Program-made: the position numbers and the translations under genes
The notes under the pieces: model-generated
Told to the model about the DNA's origin: nothing
What the model saw: only the letters and a program-made list of their open reading frames with translations
Databases searched by the model: none
Part shown: positions 1 to 8,501 of the stretch, one piece after another
Position numbering within the stretch: the stretch's first letter is position 1
Layout of the letters: the number at the start of each line of letters is the position of its first letter
Source: Methanofollis aquaemaris
Lineage (GTDB): Archaea > Halobacteriota > Methanomicrobia > Methanomicrobiales > Methanofollaceae
Assembly (NCBI RefSeq): GCF_017357525.1
Contig: NZ_CP036172.1
Location: forward strand, 842,561-906,560
Length of the DNA stretch: 64,000 nucleotides
Direction: 5' to 3'

Positions 1-92
1 CCTCTCACTGGGACGCCCCCAATATCAACCCTTGCCCCCTCCCGACGGCCACCCATCACTGCCTTTAACATGGCTCCGGTCGACCTCTTTTC

Positions 93-1421
93 ATGGACAT
101 CGAGGGATTCGCCCGCCGCGAACGTGCGGCAGGCAGGAGCAGGGAGGACGTGGTCGAAGCCCTCACCAACAGGATCCTTGAGATCAAGAGCGGCGCCTCC
201 AGAGCGTATGCCCGACAGTTCGCCGCGGCGGTCGTCGAGGAAGTGGAAAACACCTCCGGGCTTACCGGCGACCTCTTCGAATACGAGCACGCGGGAGTCA
301 CGATGGGCGAGTTCGGCGTCGGGTCAAGGGGCCGGGGCGACTTCTTCGCCCACCGCCAGTTCCCCAGGATCATCGGGAAGGCCGCGGCCGCCGTCGGCGT
401 CGACGAGATGGACGACGCCGGGGCCGTCAGGGCCGGCGGCGAGTTCATCATCACCACCGTCGACGGGATGCACTCGCGCCTCTCCGACTTCCCCTTCCTT
501 GCCGGGTTCCATGTGACGCGGGCGACACTCCGCGACGCCTACGTGATGGGAGCACACCCCATCGCCCTCCTCTCAGATATCCACGTCGCCGACGACGGCG
601 ACGTCGCCAAGATCTTCGACTACACCGCCGGGATCGCCGCCGTCGCCGAGGCGATGAATGTCCCGCTGGTGACGGGATCGACCCTCCGCATCGGTGGGGA
701 CATGGTCATCGGCGATCGGATGACCGGGTGCGTCGGAGCCGTCGGGGTTGCCGACCACCTCACCGCCCGCAAAGAGACGAGACCAGGCGACGTGTTGCTC
801 ATGACCGCCGGCGCGGGCGGCGGGACCATCGCCACCACCGCCCTCTACTTCGGCCGCCCGGAGGTCGTCGAGGAGACGATCAACCTTCACTTCCTCAAGG
901 CCTGCGAGGCGCTGCTCAAGAGCCCGGCCCTCGAACATATCCACACCATGACCGACGTCACCAACGGCGGACTGCGGGGCGATGTCTACGAGATGGCCGA
1001 GACCGCCGACTGTAAGATCGTCGTCGACGACGGGAACCTCAGAGAACTTGTCCAGCCACAGGTGCTGGAGATGCTCGACGCCCTCCAGATCGATTACCTC
1101 GGCGTCTCCCTCGACGCCCTCCTCATCGTCGTGCCCCCTGAGCACGCCGAGGAGGTCATGGCCGTCGTCCGCTCAGCTGGCGTCCCGATCGCGGAGATCG
1201 GATATGTCGAAGAGGGACCGGCAACGTCGGTCCTCCTCTCTGAGGGTGAGGAGCGGGACTTCCAGCCGCGGTTCAGGGAGTCGGCCTACACCCCGGTGAA
1301 GAAAGTCGTAGACACCGAACCTCGCGACTTCGATGAGATGAAGGAACATGTCCGCAGGGCCGCAGACGCCGCAATTGCGAAGAAAGAGCGGATCCTCACG
1401 CGGCTCGGAAAGAACGAATAA
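93..1421 (+). CDS. AIR synthase-related protein (PurM/SelD-like fold)
   Basis: A 442-residue protein of the PurM/HypE/selenophosphate-synthetase superfamily, the archaeal group called AIR synthase-related. The first 90 or so residues are helical. The AIRS N-terminal domain lies at about 100-220 and contains the acidic, glycine-rich segment GGDMVIGDRMTG. The AIRS C-terminal domain (about 225-390) contains the conserved DVTNGGLRGDVYEMAE. Relatives bind ATP through the aspartates and activate a carbonyl or selenide substrate, but the substrate of this group is unknown to me. The ATG at 93 gives the full helical N-terminus. It stands alone on the plus strand, convergent with the methyltransferase downstream. 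Confidence 0.85.
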   Translation: MDIEGFARRERAAGRSREDVVEALTNRILEIKSGASRAYARQFAAAVVEEVENTSGLTGDLFEYEHAGVTMGEFGVGSRGRGDFFAHRQFPRIIGKAAAAVGVDEMDDAGAVRAGGEFIITTVDGMHSRLSDFPFLAGFHVTRATLRDAYVMGAHPIALLSDIHVADDGDVAKIFDYTAGIAAVAEAMNVPLVTGSTLRIGGDMVIGDRMTGCVGAVGVADHLTARKETRPGDVLLMTAGAGGGTIATTALYFGRPEVVEETINLHFLKACEALLKSPALEHIHTMTDVTNGGLRGDVYEMAETADCKIVVDDGNLRELVQPQVLEMLDALQIDYLGVSLDALLIVVPPEHAEEVMAVVRSAGVPIAEIGYVEEGPATSVLLSEGEERDFQPRFRESAYTPVKKVVDTEPRDFDEMKEHVRRAADAAIAKKERILTRLGKNE

Positions 1422-1756
1422 AGGGGGACGGCCCCGGCCTCCTCACTCCCGGGCGAGAGACACCCTGGGGACGGGGAAGATATGCCTATATCAGGCCCGG
1501 TCCGGGAGTTGAACATTCCTAACCGGGCCCAGATCAGGGAGATCGGGAGATAACACCAGAATAAGCCCAGTTTCCTGAACTCAGCCGGGAAAACGGGCCC
1601 ATAATCGTCCCCTGTTAGCCGATATGATCCTGAGTGATATTTCATGGTCGGAGAGCCCCGTGGCGCCTGGCAGGAGGCGGGGATATCAGCCGGATACCCC
1701 CGCGATTTTGAGGGCGAAAGACGGCGTCTTGAAACACTGCTCTGAGCAACGTTCAA

Positions 1757-1800
1757 TCGCACATGCTTGAGCCCGGAGCTCATGCCTGATTCAACAAACC
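1757..1800 (-). repeat. Solo end-repeat (B motif) of the composite repeat family
   Basis: Read on the minus strand, this begins TTGTTGAATCAGGCATGAG and continues with CTCAAGCATG. It matches the outer ends of the composite elements at 17149-17555, 60667-60983 and elsewhere. Here it occurs without the GC-rich hairpin core, so it is a solo end or a relic. Its outer end touches the T9 tract that follows the methyltransferase gene. Confidence 0.7.
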
Positions 1801-1809
1801 AAAAAAAAA
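1801..1809 (-). terminator. T-tract downstream of the methyltransferase gene
   Basis: Nine consecutive T residues on the minus strand directly follow the TAA stop of the methyltransferase gene. Oligo-T is the core of archaeal intrinsic termination. There is no strong hairpin before it. Confidence 0.5.
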
Positions 1810-2538
1810 TTATTCCTCTTTTTTCCCGCTTGCACAGAGGTTGAAGGCGAGGTACGGCACCCGACGCTCCACAAAGGGCTCGAACCGCCTTGCAGCGTTG
1901 AAGAGCGGTTTTGATAAGTTTACATGGGCGAAGGAACAGTGATGAGTCTCGACCTTTGAAAACCCTGCCGCCGTGAAGAGCGCACAGATCTCCTCATCTG
2001 AATAATAGTGCTCGTCGAAGTCACCTACTCCCACCCGGCCCCAGTGTACCTTCTCTCCGATCTTATAGACCGCAGGCAATGCGGCGGTAAAGAGGTTGTG
2101 GCCGAGGGTGCAGATGGCGACCCGACCTCCTGGCCGCAACACCCGGTAGACCTCGTCGAGCACCTTCGCCGGATCCTGGACATAACTGAAGGCCAGAATG
2201 CTGGAGACCGCATCAAAGGAGTTGTCCCTGAAGGGAAGATAGTCGGCCGTGCCGGTGATGAGGTGTTCAAGCCTGTTCCTGGAACGACCCTCCTGCACCA
2301 TCGCCGGAGATAGATCGAGCCCGACCGCCCGGCCGCCGCCGTTGGCGAGATAATATTTCATGAACAGCCCGGTGCCGCAACCGATGTCAAGGAGGTCGCC
2401 GCCCTTCGGGAGGCAGCACATCACCTGCTCCCTGATATGCCCATGATACCGTTCCCCGACATCGCCACCATACCGCGAGTCATAGACCTCAGCGACGTGG
2501 TCGTAGTGTTCCTGAACCTTCTCTAAGTTCTCTTTCAA
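1810..2538 (-). CDS. Class I SAM-dependent methyltransferase
   Basis: A 242-residue Methyltransf_11/UbiE-like protein. Motif I is LLDIGCGTGLF at about residue 48. The acidic residue that binds the ribose follows in GLDLSPAMV, and the post-II motif VLRPGGRVAICTLG is at about 135. No substrate domain is recognisable, so the substrate (small molecule, lipid or quinone-like) cannot be assigned. Its start overlaps the stop of the upstream RFC-like gene by four bases, so the two are probably co-transcribed and translationally coupled. Confidence 0.85.
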   Translation of the reverse strand: MKENLEKVQEHYDHVAEVYDSRYGGDVGERYHGHIREQVMCCLPKGGDLLDIGCGTGLFMKYYLANGGGRAVGLDLSPAMVQEGRSRNRLEHLITGTADYLPFRDNSFDAVSSILAFSYVQDPAKVLDEVYRVLRPGGRVAICTLGHNLFTAALPAVYKIGEKVHWGRVGVGDFDEHYYSDEEICALFTAAGFSKVETHHCSFAHVNLSKPLFNAARRFEPFVERRVPYLAFNLCASGKKEE

Positions 2539-3533
2539 AAAAACACCTCCCTGCTGATCCTTGCCAGCAGGGCATTGATCTGGACATATTCGTTCCCGCC
2601 CCTCAGGATCGAGAGTTCTGCATCGGCCAGGGCGACCGCGATCCGCGGGTCGGCATAGACCCGGTCGGCCGCCCGCGCCAGTTCCCTGATCACCTCATGG
2701 CCGGTCAGGCCATAGTCGATGAGCAGGGCCTCGGCCCACTGCCTGGCGCCCTGGAGATCGCTCTTTGCCAGGGCCTCGAAGATCGATGCCGCCAGGCTCT
2801 CGGTCTCAGACGTGGCCGTGGCTGCAAGGTCGACCTCACCCTCTGAACCGGCGAAGAGTTGGAGGAGAATGATCGCCCGACGGAGGTCGCCGCCTGCCGA
2901 CGGGACGATGAGGTCGAGGTCGGCCGGCGCGACCTGGTCGTCACCGACGCCCTCGGCCGCCATCACCTCTTCGAGCCGCCGCCTCACCACCCCGTCGGGG
3001 AGGGGGACGAAGGTGAGAGGGAGACACCGGGAGGCGACCGCCGGGATGACCGCACTCTGGTTGGAGGTGAGGAAGACAAAACGGCATGTCCGCGAGTAAC
3101 GCTCCATCGTCCGGCGGAGGGCCTGCTGCGCCTCGCGGGTGAGGGCGCTGGCACCCTCGAAGATCAGGAGCCTGAACTCGGCGTCAAGTGGACGGATCGA
3201 GGCATACCATCTCACCACGTTCTTGAAGTTCGAGATGAGACTCTCGTCTTTCCGGTAGATATGCGCAAACCGTTCCTCAGCCTCGAAGTACTTCTTCCCC
3301 CCCTCGAAGAGGTCAGCCGTCGGGAGGACGGTGGTGTTCTCCTGCCAGTGAGCGCCGTACAGCCCCCGCGCCAGCGCCTCGACGGCCACGCTCTTTCCGG
3401 TGCCGGGAGCACCGACGACGAGGAGGTGCGGGACATTCTTGCTCTCCGCAAAAGAAGAGAGAACCCGCACAACCTCGTCCTGCCCCAGGATAGCCGAAAA
3501 ATCGGTCGGCCGATACTTCTCACTCCAGAGCAT
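2535..3533 (-). CDS. Replication factor C small-subunit paralogue (AAA+ clamp loader)
   Basis: A 332-residue clamp-loader ATPase. It opens with the RFC-typical WSEKYRPTDFSAILGQD, followed by Walker A GAPGTGKS at about residue 42. The arginine-finger SRC motif is intact (SRCLPLTF), as is the segment AQQALRRTMERY. The Walker B box that is normally DEAD reads EGAS (in LLIFEGASALT), so the catalytic acidic pair is lost. This fits a non-catalytic paralogue like the second small subunit (RfcS2) of Methanosarcina and haloarchaeal RFC. It would bind the PCNA loader complex but hydrolyse ATP poorly. It is embedded between CoA genes and a methyltransferase. Confidence 0.85.
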   Translation of the reverse strand: MLWSEKYRPTDFSAILGQDEVVRVLSSFAESKNVPHLLVVGAPGTGKSVAVEALARGLYGAHWQENTTVLPTADLFEGGKKYFEAEERFAHIYRKDESLISNFKNVVRWYASIRPLDAEFRLLIFEGASALTREAQQALRRTMERYSRTCRFVFLTSNQSAVIPAVASRCLPLTFVPLPDGVVRRRLEEVMAAEGVGDDQVAPADLDLIVPSAGGDLRRAIILLQLFAGSEGEVDLAATATSETESLAASIFEALAKSDLQGARQWAEALLIDYGLTGHEVIRELARAADRVYADPRIAVALADAELSILRGGNEYVQINALLARISREVFF

Positions 3534-4266
3534 CGGCCACCTCCCCGAGCCGCCCGGCCATTGCCCTGAGCGCCTCCTCCAGAAAGATCCGGTTGTCCAC
3601 CCCGACCGCCAGCGTCCGCGCCTCCTCTTCGGAGAGCGTACGGCATGCGGCGGTGATCGCCGGGACCGCCCGCGTCACCTCGTCGATGACCGCCAGCGTC
3701 GCGGTCCGGGCCGTCCTGGAGAGGGGATTGAGGTCGATGGTGATCACGCTCTTCCCCATCCGGCGCAGGGCCTCGCACCGGTCGCCGTCCTCCAGCGGGA
3801 CCAGGACCAGATCGGCCCTGCCGATCCCATCAGGAAGACAGAGCGCCCGGTCATGGGAGAGCGGGATCAACCGCTCGGAGGTGCCGGTGAGCACCGTGAC
3901 GCCGTGCTCCTCCAGAAGGGCGGTGATCTTTTCCATCCGCTCCTCGGTCCGGTGGAAGAGGTTCACCTCCACCGCCGCCCCACTCGCCTCCTGGAGGGCG
4001 GCGAGTTGATGAGCGCAGAGTGCCGCCGTGTTCCCGTTCACCGAGATCACAGGGCGCTCGGCCGAGAGGAGCATCGCCGCCGCGGTCCGCTCGGCCCGCG
4101 CCGCGCTCGCGGTCGTCTGCTCGCCGAGGAGATAGTCGAAGGCCTCGCCCCGGCCCTGGGCGATCAAACCCTCGGGGGCGACGAGTTTCGCCCACATCGC
4201 TTTTGTCAGGCGGTCGCGGACCATCAGCGCCGCATAGCGCGGGTGGTCTTTCGGGATCTCGGTCAT
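3520..4266 (-). CDS. 4-phosphopantoate--beta-alanine ligase (phosphopantothenate synthetase)
   Basis: A 248-residue member of the archaeal PPS family (former DUF137). It joins 4-phosphopantoate and beta-alanine with ATP to make 4-phosphopantothenate, replacing bacterial PanC plus PanK order. Family signatures include IPKDHPRYAALMVRDRL at the N-terminus, NVN-type SVNGNTAALCAHQL in the middle, and ITIDLNPLSRTARTA. It lies directly after pantoate kinase (4-base overlap), so the two consecutive archaeal steps are encoded together. Its 3' end overlaps the RFC-like gene by 14 bases. Confidence 0.93.
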   Translation of the reverse strand: MTEIPKDHPRYAALMVRDRLTKAMWAKLVAPEGLIAQGRGEAFDYLLGEQTTASAARAERTAAAMLLSAERPVISVNGNTAALCAHQLAALQEASGAAVEVNLFHRTEERMEKITALLEEHGVTVLTGTSERLIPLSHDRALCLPDGIGRADLVLVPLEDGDRCEALRRMGKSVITIDLNPLSRTARTATLAVIDEVTRAVPAITAACRTLSEEEARTLAVGVDNRIFLEEALRAMAGRLGEVADALE

Positions 4267-5126
4267 GATTCACGCACCTCCACCAGTCTGAACCCCTCGT
4301 GTGCCACCTTGAGGGGGAACAGTTCGCCGAAACCGGCGAGCACCTCGCCGGCACCTTCACCGGCGGCAAAGACTCCGAGCCCCAGCATCGTCATGCTTGC
4401 CGGCACCCCCGTCTCGTCGCAGGCGTCGAGGGCCGCACGCACCTCAGGCCTCACCAACCCGCTCTTCTCGGCGAAGGCGCGCGAGAAGGCGAAGAGTTCG
4501 GCAAGATCGCGGGGACATTCGGGTGGAAAGGCCGCGGCCACCCTGGCAAGTTGCTCGGGAGAACCGATCACCTCGGGGGTGGGGAGCGGCCCGAAGGAGA
4601 GAGCATAGATCGTCTCGTCGGTCATCACCCTCGTGATCCGGGCGGCGGTCCCCGGCCCTTCCCGACAGACCACGCCGCCACCCTGGCAGGCCGCCACATC
4701 GCCAAGCCCGGTGTTGTGCACCACCTCGGCCCGGTGGGCGAGGGCCGCGATCCCCTCCCCCCCGAGGCCGAGGTCGAAGAGAGCGTCGAGGGCCGTGGCC
4801 GAGGCAAGGAGCGCCGCCGCCGAGAGCCCGAAACCCGAGCCGATCGGGAGACGGCAGGTCGTCTCCACCCTGGCAGCGACCCCGAGTTCGGTCATCAGAT
4901 ACTCGACCGGCGGCGCACCCACCGACTCGGCAAGTGTCCGACCGTTCCGGTCGACCCGCCTGATCACTACGTCGAGACGATCGGCCGCGGACGCCACCGC
5001 CCTGACCCCTTCGTCGACGACGATCCCGGCACCAAGGCTCCCGGTCGTCTCCGGCGTCTCGCCGGCCACCTTCTTGAAATATCCGGAGATGTGCCCCGGA
5101 CAGAAGGCTACAGCAGTGCGGACCAT
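4263..5126 (-). CDS. Pantoate kinase (GHMP kinase family)
   Basis: A 287-residue GHMP-type kinase that phosphorylates pantoate in the archaeal CoA pathway. The ATP-binding GHMP loop is visible as PIGSGFGLSAAALL at about residue 95. The N-terminus AFCPGHISGYF is typical of pantoate kinase. Position between CoaBC and phosphopantothenate synthetase, with overlapping ends on both sides (19 and 4 bases), makes the assignment firm and suggests one operon. Confidence 0.93.
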   Translation of the reverse strand: MVRTAVAFCPGHISGYFKKVAGETPETTGSLGAGIVVDEGVRAVASAADRLDVVIRRVDRNGRTLAESVGAPPVEYLMTELGVAARVETTCRLPIGSGFGLSAAALLASATALDALFDLGLGGEGIAALAHRAEVVHNTGLGDVAACQGGGVVCREGPGTAARITRVMTDETIYALSFGPLPTPEVIGSPEQLARVAAAFPPECPRDLAELFAFSRAFAEKSGLVRPEVRAALDACDETGVPASMTMLGLGVFAAGEGAGEVLAGFGELFPLKVAHEGFRLVEVRES

Positions 5127-6250
5127 ATCGCCTCTGCAACCTCCTCTTTGGTCCCTGAGACCGGGGTCTTCCCCGCGGCCGTCAGGATCTCAAATGTTCC
5201 ACCCGTCGCTCCCATCGCGGGCGGCGTATTCATCACCACCATGCTCACTCCAGTCTCCTCGATCATTGCCCGTGCCCGTGCTTCCTCGGCCCACCCGAGT
5301 TTGAAGGCGACCGCCATCCCCTCGAAACTTTCGAGCACGGCGTCGAGCACCTTCGGGAGGGGACGGAGGGCGAGGTCCACCGGCGCCCCGCTCGGGATCT
5401 TTCCCGACGCCCGCACCGGGGCGAAGTCGGAGATCGCCGCCGCCGAGATATAATAGTCGGCGCCCGCCCGCACCGCCGAGAGGGCGGCCTCCATCATCTC
5501 GGCCGCCGTATCCACATGAATATTTTCCACGCACGGCACCGACGGCCCCGCGTGGACTATCGTCACATCCGCCCCGAGCCTGAAGGCCTCCAGGGCCAGT
5601 GCCCGGCCCATCCGCCCGGTCGACCTGGTGGTGAGCACCCTGACATCATCGACCGGTTCGGCACAGGCGCCGCTGGTGACGACCACCCGCCTGCCCGCAA
5701 GCGGTCGGCCGGAGAGGGCGCGCTCGACATGGAGAACAATCTCCTCGATGCCCGCGATCTTTGCCTTCTCCTCCTCGATCCTGGGCGGGACCACATCGAT
5801 CCCCCACCCGCGGAGCTTCTCAAGGTTCTCCACCACGCCGGGGTGGCGGTACATGCTCTCATGCATCGCCGGCACGACCACCACCGGCATCCCGCGGCCC
5901 AGGGCCGTCGTGGCGAAGGTGGTCACCGGGGTATCGTCGATCCCGACGGCGATCTTGCCGATCGTATTTGCCGTGCAGGGGGCGACGAGGAGGAGGTCGG
6001 CACACCCGCCTTCTCCGCAGTAGACGACATGCTCCACCATTCCGGTGCATCTCGTGATCGCCTCCCGCCCGGTGGCATAGGTGAGGGCGTCCGGGTGGAT
6101 GATCCCGCACGCCGCCCCGCTCATCACCACCTGCACTCCCGCACCGCGGCGCCGGAGTTCGTGGGCGAGTTTCACCGTCTCGACGGCGGCGATGCTCCCG
6201 GTGACCGCCAGCACAACCGTCTTTCCGCTCAGCCTTCCGCCATCACTCAT
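5108..6250 (-). CDS. coaBC: Bifunctional phosphopantothenoylcysteine decarboxylase / phosphopantothenate--cysteine ligase
   Basis: A 380-residue fusion. The N-terminal flavoprotein decarboxylase CoaC (about 1-180) starts GKTVVLAVTGSIAAVETVKL and includes the catalytic-loop segment APCTANTIGKIA and the substrate motif PAMHESMYRHP. The C-terminal ligase CoaB (about 185-380) begins RRVVVTSGACAEPVDDVR and has KIPSGA and AFKLGW. Together they convert phosphopantothenate and cysteine to 4'-phosphopantetheine. It is the first CoA gene of the minus-strand cluster and overlaps the Taw2-like gene upstream by four bases. Confidence 0.95.
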   Translation of the reverse strand: MSDGGRLSGKTVVLAVTGSIAAVETVKLAHELRRRGAGVQVVMSGAACGIIHPDALTYATGREAITRCTGMVEHVVYCGEGGCADLLLVAPCTANTIGKIAVGIDDTPVTTFATTALGRGMPVVVVPAMHESMYRHPGVVENLEKLRGWGIDVVPPRIEEEKAKIAGIEEIVLHVERALSGRPLAGRRVVVTSGACAEPVDDVRVLTTRSTGRMGRALALEAFRLGADVTIVHAGPSVPCVENIHVDTAAEMMEAALSAVRAGADYYISAAAISDFAPVRASGKIPSGAPVDLALRPLPKVLDAVLESFEGMAVAFKLGWAEEARARAMIEETGVSMVVMNTPPAMGATGGTFEILTAAGKTPVSGTKEEVAEAIWSALL

Positions 6251-7116
6251 GAGAGCACCACATCATGTACGACATGCCATATATGCGGCCCATATTTCTT
6301 TACTTTGCGGGTTGTGACCGCCGCGGTAAACCCGGCGTCCTTTGCCATCGCCTCGGCCGCCGCCGCGGCGTCCCCGAGGGCATGGAGATGGATGACCGTC
6401 CCGACCTCTGCATGGGCAAGGGCCGCGGCGAAGAAACCCGGCGCATCGAAGTGGCCCATCACCACCCGGTCGTAGACCCCATCGAGAAGGTCGCGACAAT
6501 CGCCGTTCTCAGGCCGCACCCGCCCTTCGAGTTTGTTCTCATGAATATTTCTCTGAAGGTATCCAAAAGAGACAGGATTGATCTCCATGGCATGCACCTT
6601 TGCGCCTGCCGACGCCATCGGGACCGTGAAGTACCCGATCCCGGCGAACATATCTGCCACCCGCTCGCCTGGTGCGATGACCCGACCCATCAGCCGCCGC
6701 TCCTCCAGGTTGCCCTGGGCGAACATCACCTCTGCCGGGTTGAGCCAGTAACAGAACCCATTCTCATGGTGGCAGACCGGGTGGGGATCGCCATAGAGCA
6801 CCTCGGTCGCAGGGAGGCGGCGGACCCCGTCGATCCCGGCGAGGTACAACACACAGGCCGGAGAGCGCCATGCCACGATCGCCGCCACCTCCTCGTCGGT
6901 GGGGCGCGCACCGTGGATGACAGCGGTGTCCCCGATCATCTGGAAGGAGCGGCCCCGGTACGGCCGGCGCTCGGGCAGATCAAACTCCACCCCATAGCCC
7001 TCCCGCACCGGGACATAGGCCCATTCCCCTTCGACATAGGGGCGGCGGGACCGGTCGAGCCACTCCTCCCGCATCGCTGCGGCGAGGGCGTCCCTGGAGA
7101 CCTTCCGTACCCGCAT
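6247..7116 (-). CDS. Trm5/TYW2-family tRNA-modifying enzyme, Taw2-like
   Basis: A 289-residue class I SAM enzyme of the archaeal Trm5/TYW2 group. SAM motif I is VADMFAGIGYFTVPMA at about residue 150, followed by the acidic EINP. The C-terminal signature KYGPHIWHVVHDV is the tRNA-family ending. The catalytic loop reads VVMGHFDAP rather than the NPPY or NLP type of the m1G37 methyltransferase Trm5. This favours Taw2, which transfers a 3-amino-3-carboxypropyl group to 4-demethylwyosine at position 37 of tRNA-Phe. Trm5 activity is the alternative. It overlaps coaBC by four bases. Confidence 0.8.
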   Translation of the reverse strand: MRVRKVSRDALAAAMREEWLDRSRRPYVEGEWAYVPVREGYGVEFDLPERRPYRGRSFQMIGDTAVIHGARPTDEEVAAIVAWRSPACVLYLAGIDGVRRLPATEVLYGDPHPVCHHENGFCYWLNPAEVMFAQGNLEERRLMGRVIAPGERVADMFAGIGYFTVPMASAGAKVHAMEINPVSFGYLQRNIHENKLEGRVRPENGDCRDLLDGVYDRVVMGHFDAPGFFAAALAHAEVGTVIHLHALGDAAAAAEAMAKDAGFTAAVTTRKVKKYGPHIWHVVHDVVLS

Positions 7117-7123
7117 GCCTGTC

Positions 7124-8164
7124 TCACCCTACAAGGACCAAGCGCTCGGCCTCATCGTCCCTGAGAACTCTGATCGTTCCCCCGTCCTCGACCTCAAGCC
7201 AGGGGACTGCCCGGCACTCGACCGGCACCTGGGTTCTGGGGTCAAGGAGCCCGATCACGTCGCCGTCATGGTAGGTGACCAGGGCGTTCTCGGCGTCGCC
7301 CACATTGCCGACAAGCCGATCGATCTCATCCTCGGAGACAAAACGCGACGTGCCTTCCCTGAGGTCATATACCTGGATTCTGCCGTGTCCCGCCCCCCGC
7401 ACTTCCAGATAGTGATTGTGGACAACAACGACGTCGCCGGTCTGGAACCTGGGGAGACGGACAAGATAGGTGACGCGGTAGAGACGCTTGCCGTCCTTCT
7501 CACCGACAAGTTTGGGGTGGGTGGTCATCTTCCCGCCGAGGGCAGAACAGAACTGGGAGGAGATCACCTGCCCGATGTGCTGAGAACCGACGATGATGTC
7601 GATACCATCCCTGATCTCATCGATACTCGAGATAAAGGAGAGACGCTCGCCGCCCTCCTGGAGCCCGTCTTCGATCTCCTCTGCGATCCGAATCGCCCGG
7701 TCCATCTCGCGGCCAGAAGGTCTCCGGCCGGTGGCCCGGAGCTGGATGATCCCCTCGTAGTAGCCGCCGCTGATCCGGTTGCACCGGTCACACTGCTCCT
7801 TTCTCCAGATGATCTTGACCTCGCAGGTTCCGGTGACCTCAACGCCGTAGAGTTTCCCCGAGACCGTCAGGTCGACGAAGGTCCGATTCGGGTTGGGATC
7901 ACGGTATGTCAGCGAGGTCTCGGCACCCCGCAGGTCGGGGTGGAGGGTCAGGGCCGAGAGGGCGATCTCATGGATCATGGTCTCGTGGTCGACCGTGGTG
8001 TCGGTCCAGGTCTTGCCGTGCTTCTGGGAATCGCAGACCGGGCAGTAGATGCTCTCCACCCTGGGCTCGCACTTCAGCCACTCGGTCTCCGCCGCCCGGC
8101 ACACGTTGCAGAGCCCGGCCGAGGGTTTGCCGCAGCGCGGGCAGACGCTCCTGAGAATCTCCAT
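7124..8164 (-). CDS. NMD3 family protein
   Basis: A 346-residue archaeal NMD3 homologue. In eukaryotes NMD3 exports the large ribosomal subunit; the archaeal role is probably in late 50S maturation. Two Cys4-type zinc ribbons are visible at the N-terminus: CPRCGK...CNVC and CPVC with a later CDRC. The eIF5A-like beta domains follow. The ATG at 8164 is chosen because it begins MEILRSVCPRCG. An earlier in-frame start (8218) only adds residues that overlap the neighbouring DUF424 gene. Confidence 0.88.
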   Translation of the reverse strand: MEILRSVCPRCGKPSAGLCNVCRAAETEWLKCEPRVESIYCPVCDSQKHGKTWTDTTVDHETMIHEIALSALTLHPDLRGAETSLTYRDPNPNRTFVDLTVSGKLYGVEVTGTCEVKIIWRKEQCDRCNRISGGYYEGIIQLRATGRRPSGREMDRAIRIAEEIEDGLQEGGERLSFISSIDEIRDGIDIIVGSQHIGQVISSQFCSALGGKMTTHPKLVGEKDGKRLYRVTYLVRLPRFQTGDVVVVHNHYLEVRGAGHGRIQVYDLREGTSRFVSEDEIDRLVGNVGDAENALVTYHDGDVIGLLDPRTQVPVECRAVPWLEVEDGGTIRVLRDDEAERLVLVG

Positions 8165-8166
8165 GA

Positions 8167-8457
8167 TTATACCGAGATGATGAGGGCGTGCGGGACACCG
8201 CCGATCTTCACGCAGCACTCTTCGGAGATCAGTCCCATTGCGACCGCAACCCCGACCGCCTGCTCGCCGATGAGGTTGGCGTTGCAGGCACCCCGCAGGG
8301 CGGCCCGCACTTCCTCTTCGGTCGCGGGTGTCGAGCCGTAAAAGGCTTCGGTGACGGCGACTTCGACATCACCGTGGCAGAGGGTGGTGTTGAGCAGGTC
8401 TTCGTCGCAGACCGCCACCACGGCACCCTCCCTGGTATGGTGGACCTTGAGGTACAT
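8167..8457 (-). CDS. DUF424 family protein
   Basis: A 96-residue protein starting MYLKVHHTREGAVVAVCDED, matching the small archaeal DUF424 family, for which I know no firm biochemical role. The longer open frame (to 8862) is a shadow of the hydrolase gene. Start at ATG 8457 gives the family's usual length. It ends two bases before the NMD3 start, so the pair is likely co-transcribed. Confidence 0.85.
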   Translation of the reverse strand: MYLKVHHTREGAVVAVCDEDLLNTTLCHGDVEVAVTEAFYGSTPATEEEVRAALRGACNANLIGEQAVGVAVAMGLISEECCVKIGGVPHALIISV

Positions 8458-8501
8458 TCGTACGTACGTTGTACGGCGAGAGTAAAAAAGAGGTGGATCG
8501 T

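Larger units (their letters stand above)
1422..1809. other. Convergent intergenic region
   Basis: This 390-base gap separates two convergent genes. I see no credible coding sequence. A 165-codon minus-strand reading frame covers it but mostly copies the GC bias and overlaps the upstream gene. The recognisable content is an isolated half of the window-wide repeat at 1757-1800 and the T-tract next to it. Confidence 0.6.

Noticed and set aside
1286-1783. A 165-codon minus-strand frame in the first intergenic gap
   Set aside because: It overlaps the 3' end of the plus-strand AIRS-like gene and a repeat, with no family-like segments or ribosome-binding site.
3400-5453. Two long plus-strand frames (402 and 384 codons)
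   Set aside because: They are antisense shadows of the pantoate kinase, PPS and CoaBC genes, which have clear family motifs on the minus strand.
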